From a gamma proteobacterium symbiont of Ctena orbiculata (lineage in GTDB: Bacteria; Pseudomonadota; Gammaproteobacteria; Chromatiales; Chromatiaceae): 64,000 bases of DNA. The DNA is taken from the NCBI GenBank assembly GCA_003058525.1, contig QBVD01000061.1, positions 1 through 64,000 on the forward strand. Direction: 5' to 3'. The notes beneath the pieces were generated by a model. That model was given only the letters and a program-made list of their open reading frames with translations. It was not told where the DNA came from and searched no databases. The translations under genes were made by a program, and so were the position numbers. Shown in pieces: positions 63,899 through 64,000 of this stretch (position 1 is its first letter; every line of letters starts with the position of its first letter).

Positions 63899-64000
63899 AT
63901 GCGTTCAGATCAGCCAGCTGAAACGGAAACGACGCCGCTAGTGGTTCCCTATCAACTGTCGATTACAGGCATGTCCTGTCAGCACTGCGTAGCTGCGGTG
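63899..64000 (+). CDS. Heavy-metal-associated domain protein, N-terminal fragment (P-type ATPase?)
   Basis: 34 codons run off the window edge. After a short hydrophilic leader the sequence reads LSITGMSCQHCVAAV, the G-M-x-C-x-x-C metal-binding motif of HMA domains. With a 20-residue leader before the HMA domain, a copper-translocating P1B ATPase (CopA type) is more likely than a free CopZ chaperone, but the rest is outside the window. No clear ribosome binding site is visible. Confidence 0.65.
   Translation, partial: MRSDQPAETETTPLVVPYQLSITGMSCQHCVAAV

Noticed and set aside
1..64000. tRNA, rRNA genes, CRISPR arrays and prophage
   Set aside because: Read through for T-loop-like sequences, regularly spaced repeats and phage structural genes; none seen. 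Apart from the IS200 remnant and the MITEs there is no mobile DNA that I can support.

Overview
The window looks like a chromosomal segment of a sulfur-oxidising gammaproteobacterium, probably Chromatiales or the Sedimenticola/Thiodiazotropha type of symbiont lineage. This is inferred from gene content: a homo-oligomeric ATP sulfurylase (sat) of the kind used in reverse during sulfur oxidation, recC-recB-recD, the tesA/ybbA-ybbP and dnaX-ybaB-recR orders, HspQ, SdhE, SdhCDAB and a small bacterial SRP RNA. No rRNA, tRNA or CRISPR array was seen, and no aprAB or dsr genes are present. Nearly all of the sequence is densely packed housekeeping DNA.

Layout. 1-250: tail and right end of an IS200/IS605 element. 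343-8061: envelope and regulatory genes (small HEXXH membrane protein, lipoprotein, RND/MMPL exporter, DUF1631 plus PilZ pair, small conserved protein, HDOD protein). 8180-16735: recC-recB-recD, tightly overlapped. 17038-18312: sat with a strong terminator. 18450-20741: CapA-like lipoprotein. 20835-28569: a five-gene minus-strand fatty-acid operon (fadE, FadN-like 3-hydroxyacyl-CoA dehydrogenase/enoyl-CoA hydratase, thiolase, DUF4442 hotdog protein, nitronate monooxygenase-like protein) diverging from a TetR regulator. 29686-32662: two spondin-domain exported proteins, a DUF547 protein and a small protein with an internal repeat. 32686-37853: thioredoxin-like protein, then OmpA-type lipoprotein, korA, a tiny Cys-rich ORF, korB and a ferritin-like protein in one run. 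39268-39536: a MITE-like repeat. 39598-43416: ybbP-ybbA divergent from tesA, followed by ffs. 43630-47654: DUF3581, hspQ, DUF3465, PqiA-like, ybaK and a DAHP synthase. 47707-48555: an SGNH-type hydrolase cut off from its lipoprotein signal by an in-frame TAG. 49971-55994: maeB and sdhCDAB-sdhE. 56040-60146: a minus-strand cluster of a FimV-like TPR protein, a pseudo-receiver protein, an MglA-like GTPase, an unknown protein, a roadblock protein and a CZB protein. 60436-63822: dnaX-ybaB-recR, a second MITE, hinT, then the start of a heavy-metal-domain protein at the right edge.

Most interesting points. (1) The GTPase/roadblock/pseudo-receiver/FimV-like cluster is the best candidate for a poorly described system, likely controlling polarity, pili or motility. 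(2) A MITE family flanked by TA has two full copies in opposite orientation. One sits exactly in the recR stop codon, restores the stop and leaves the hinT ribosome binding site intact; another end appears to form the last codons of sdhE. (3) An in-frame amber codon separates a lipoprotein signal from an SGNH-type enzyme. (4) A 34-residue Cys-rich ORF is wedged between korA and korB. (5) Inverted arrays of 7-bp repeats lie between sdhA and sdhB.
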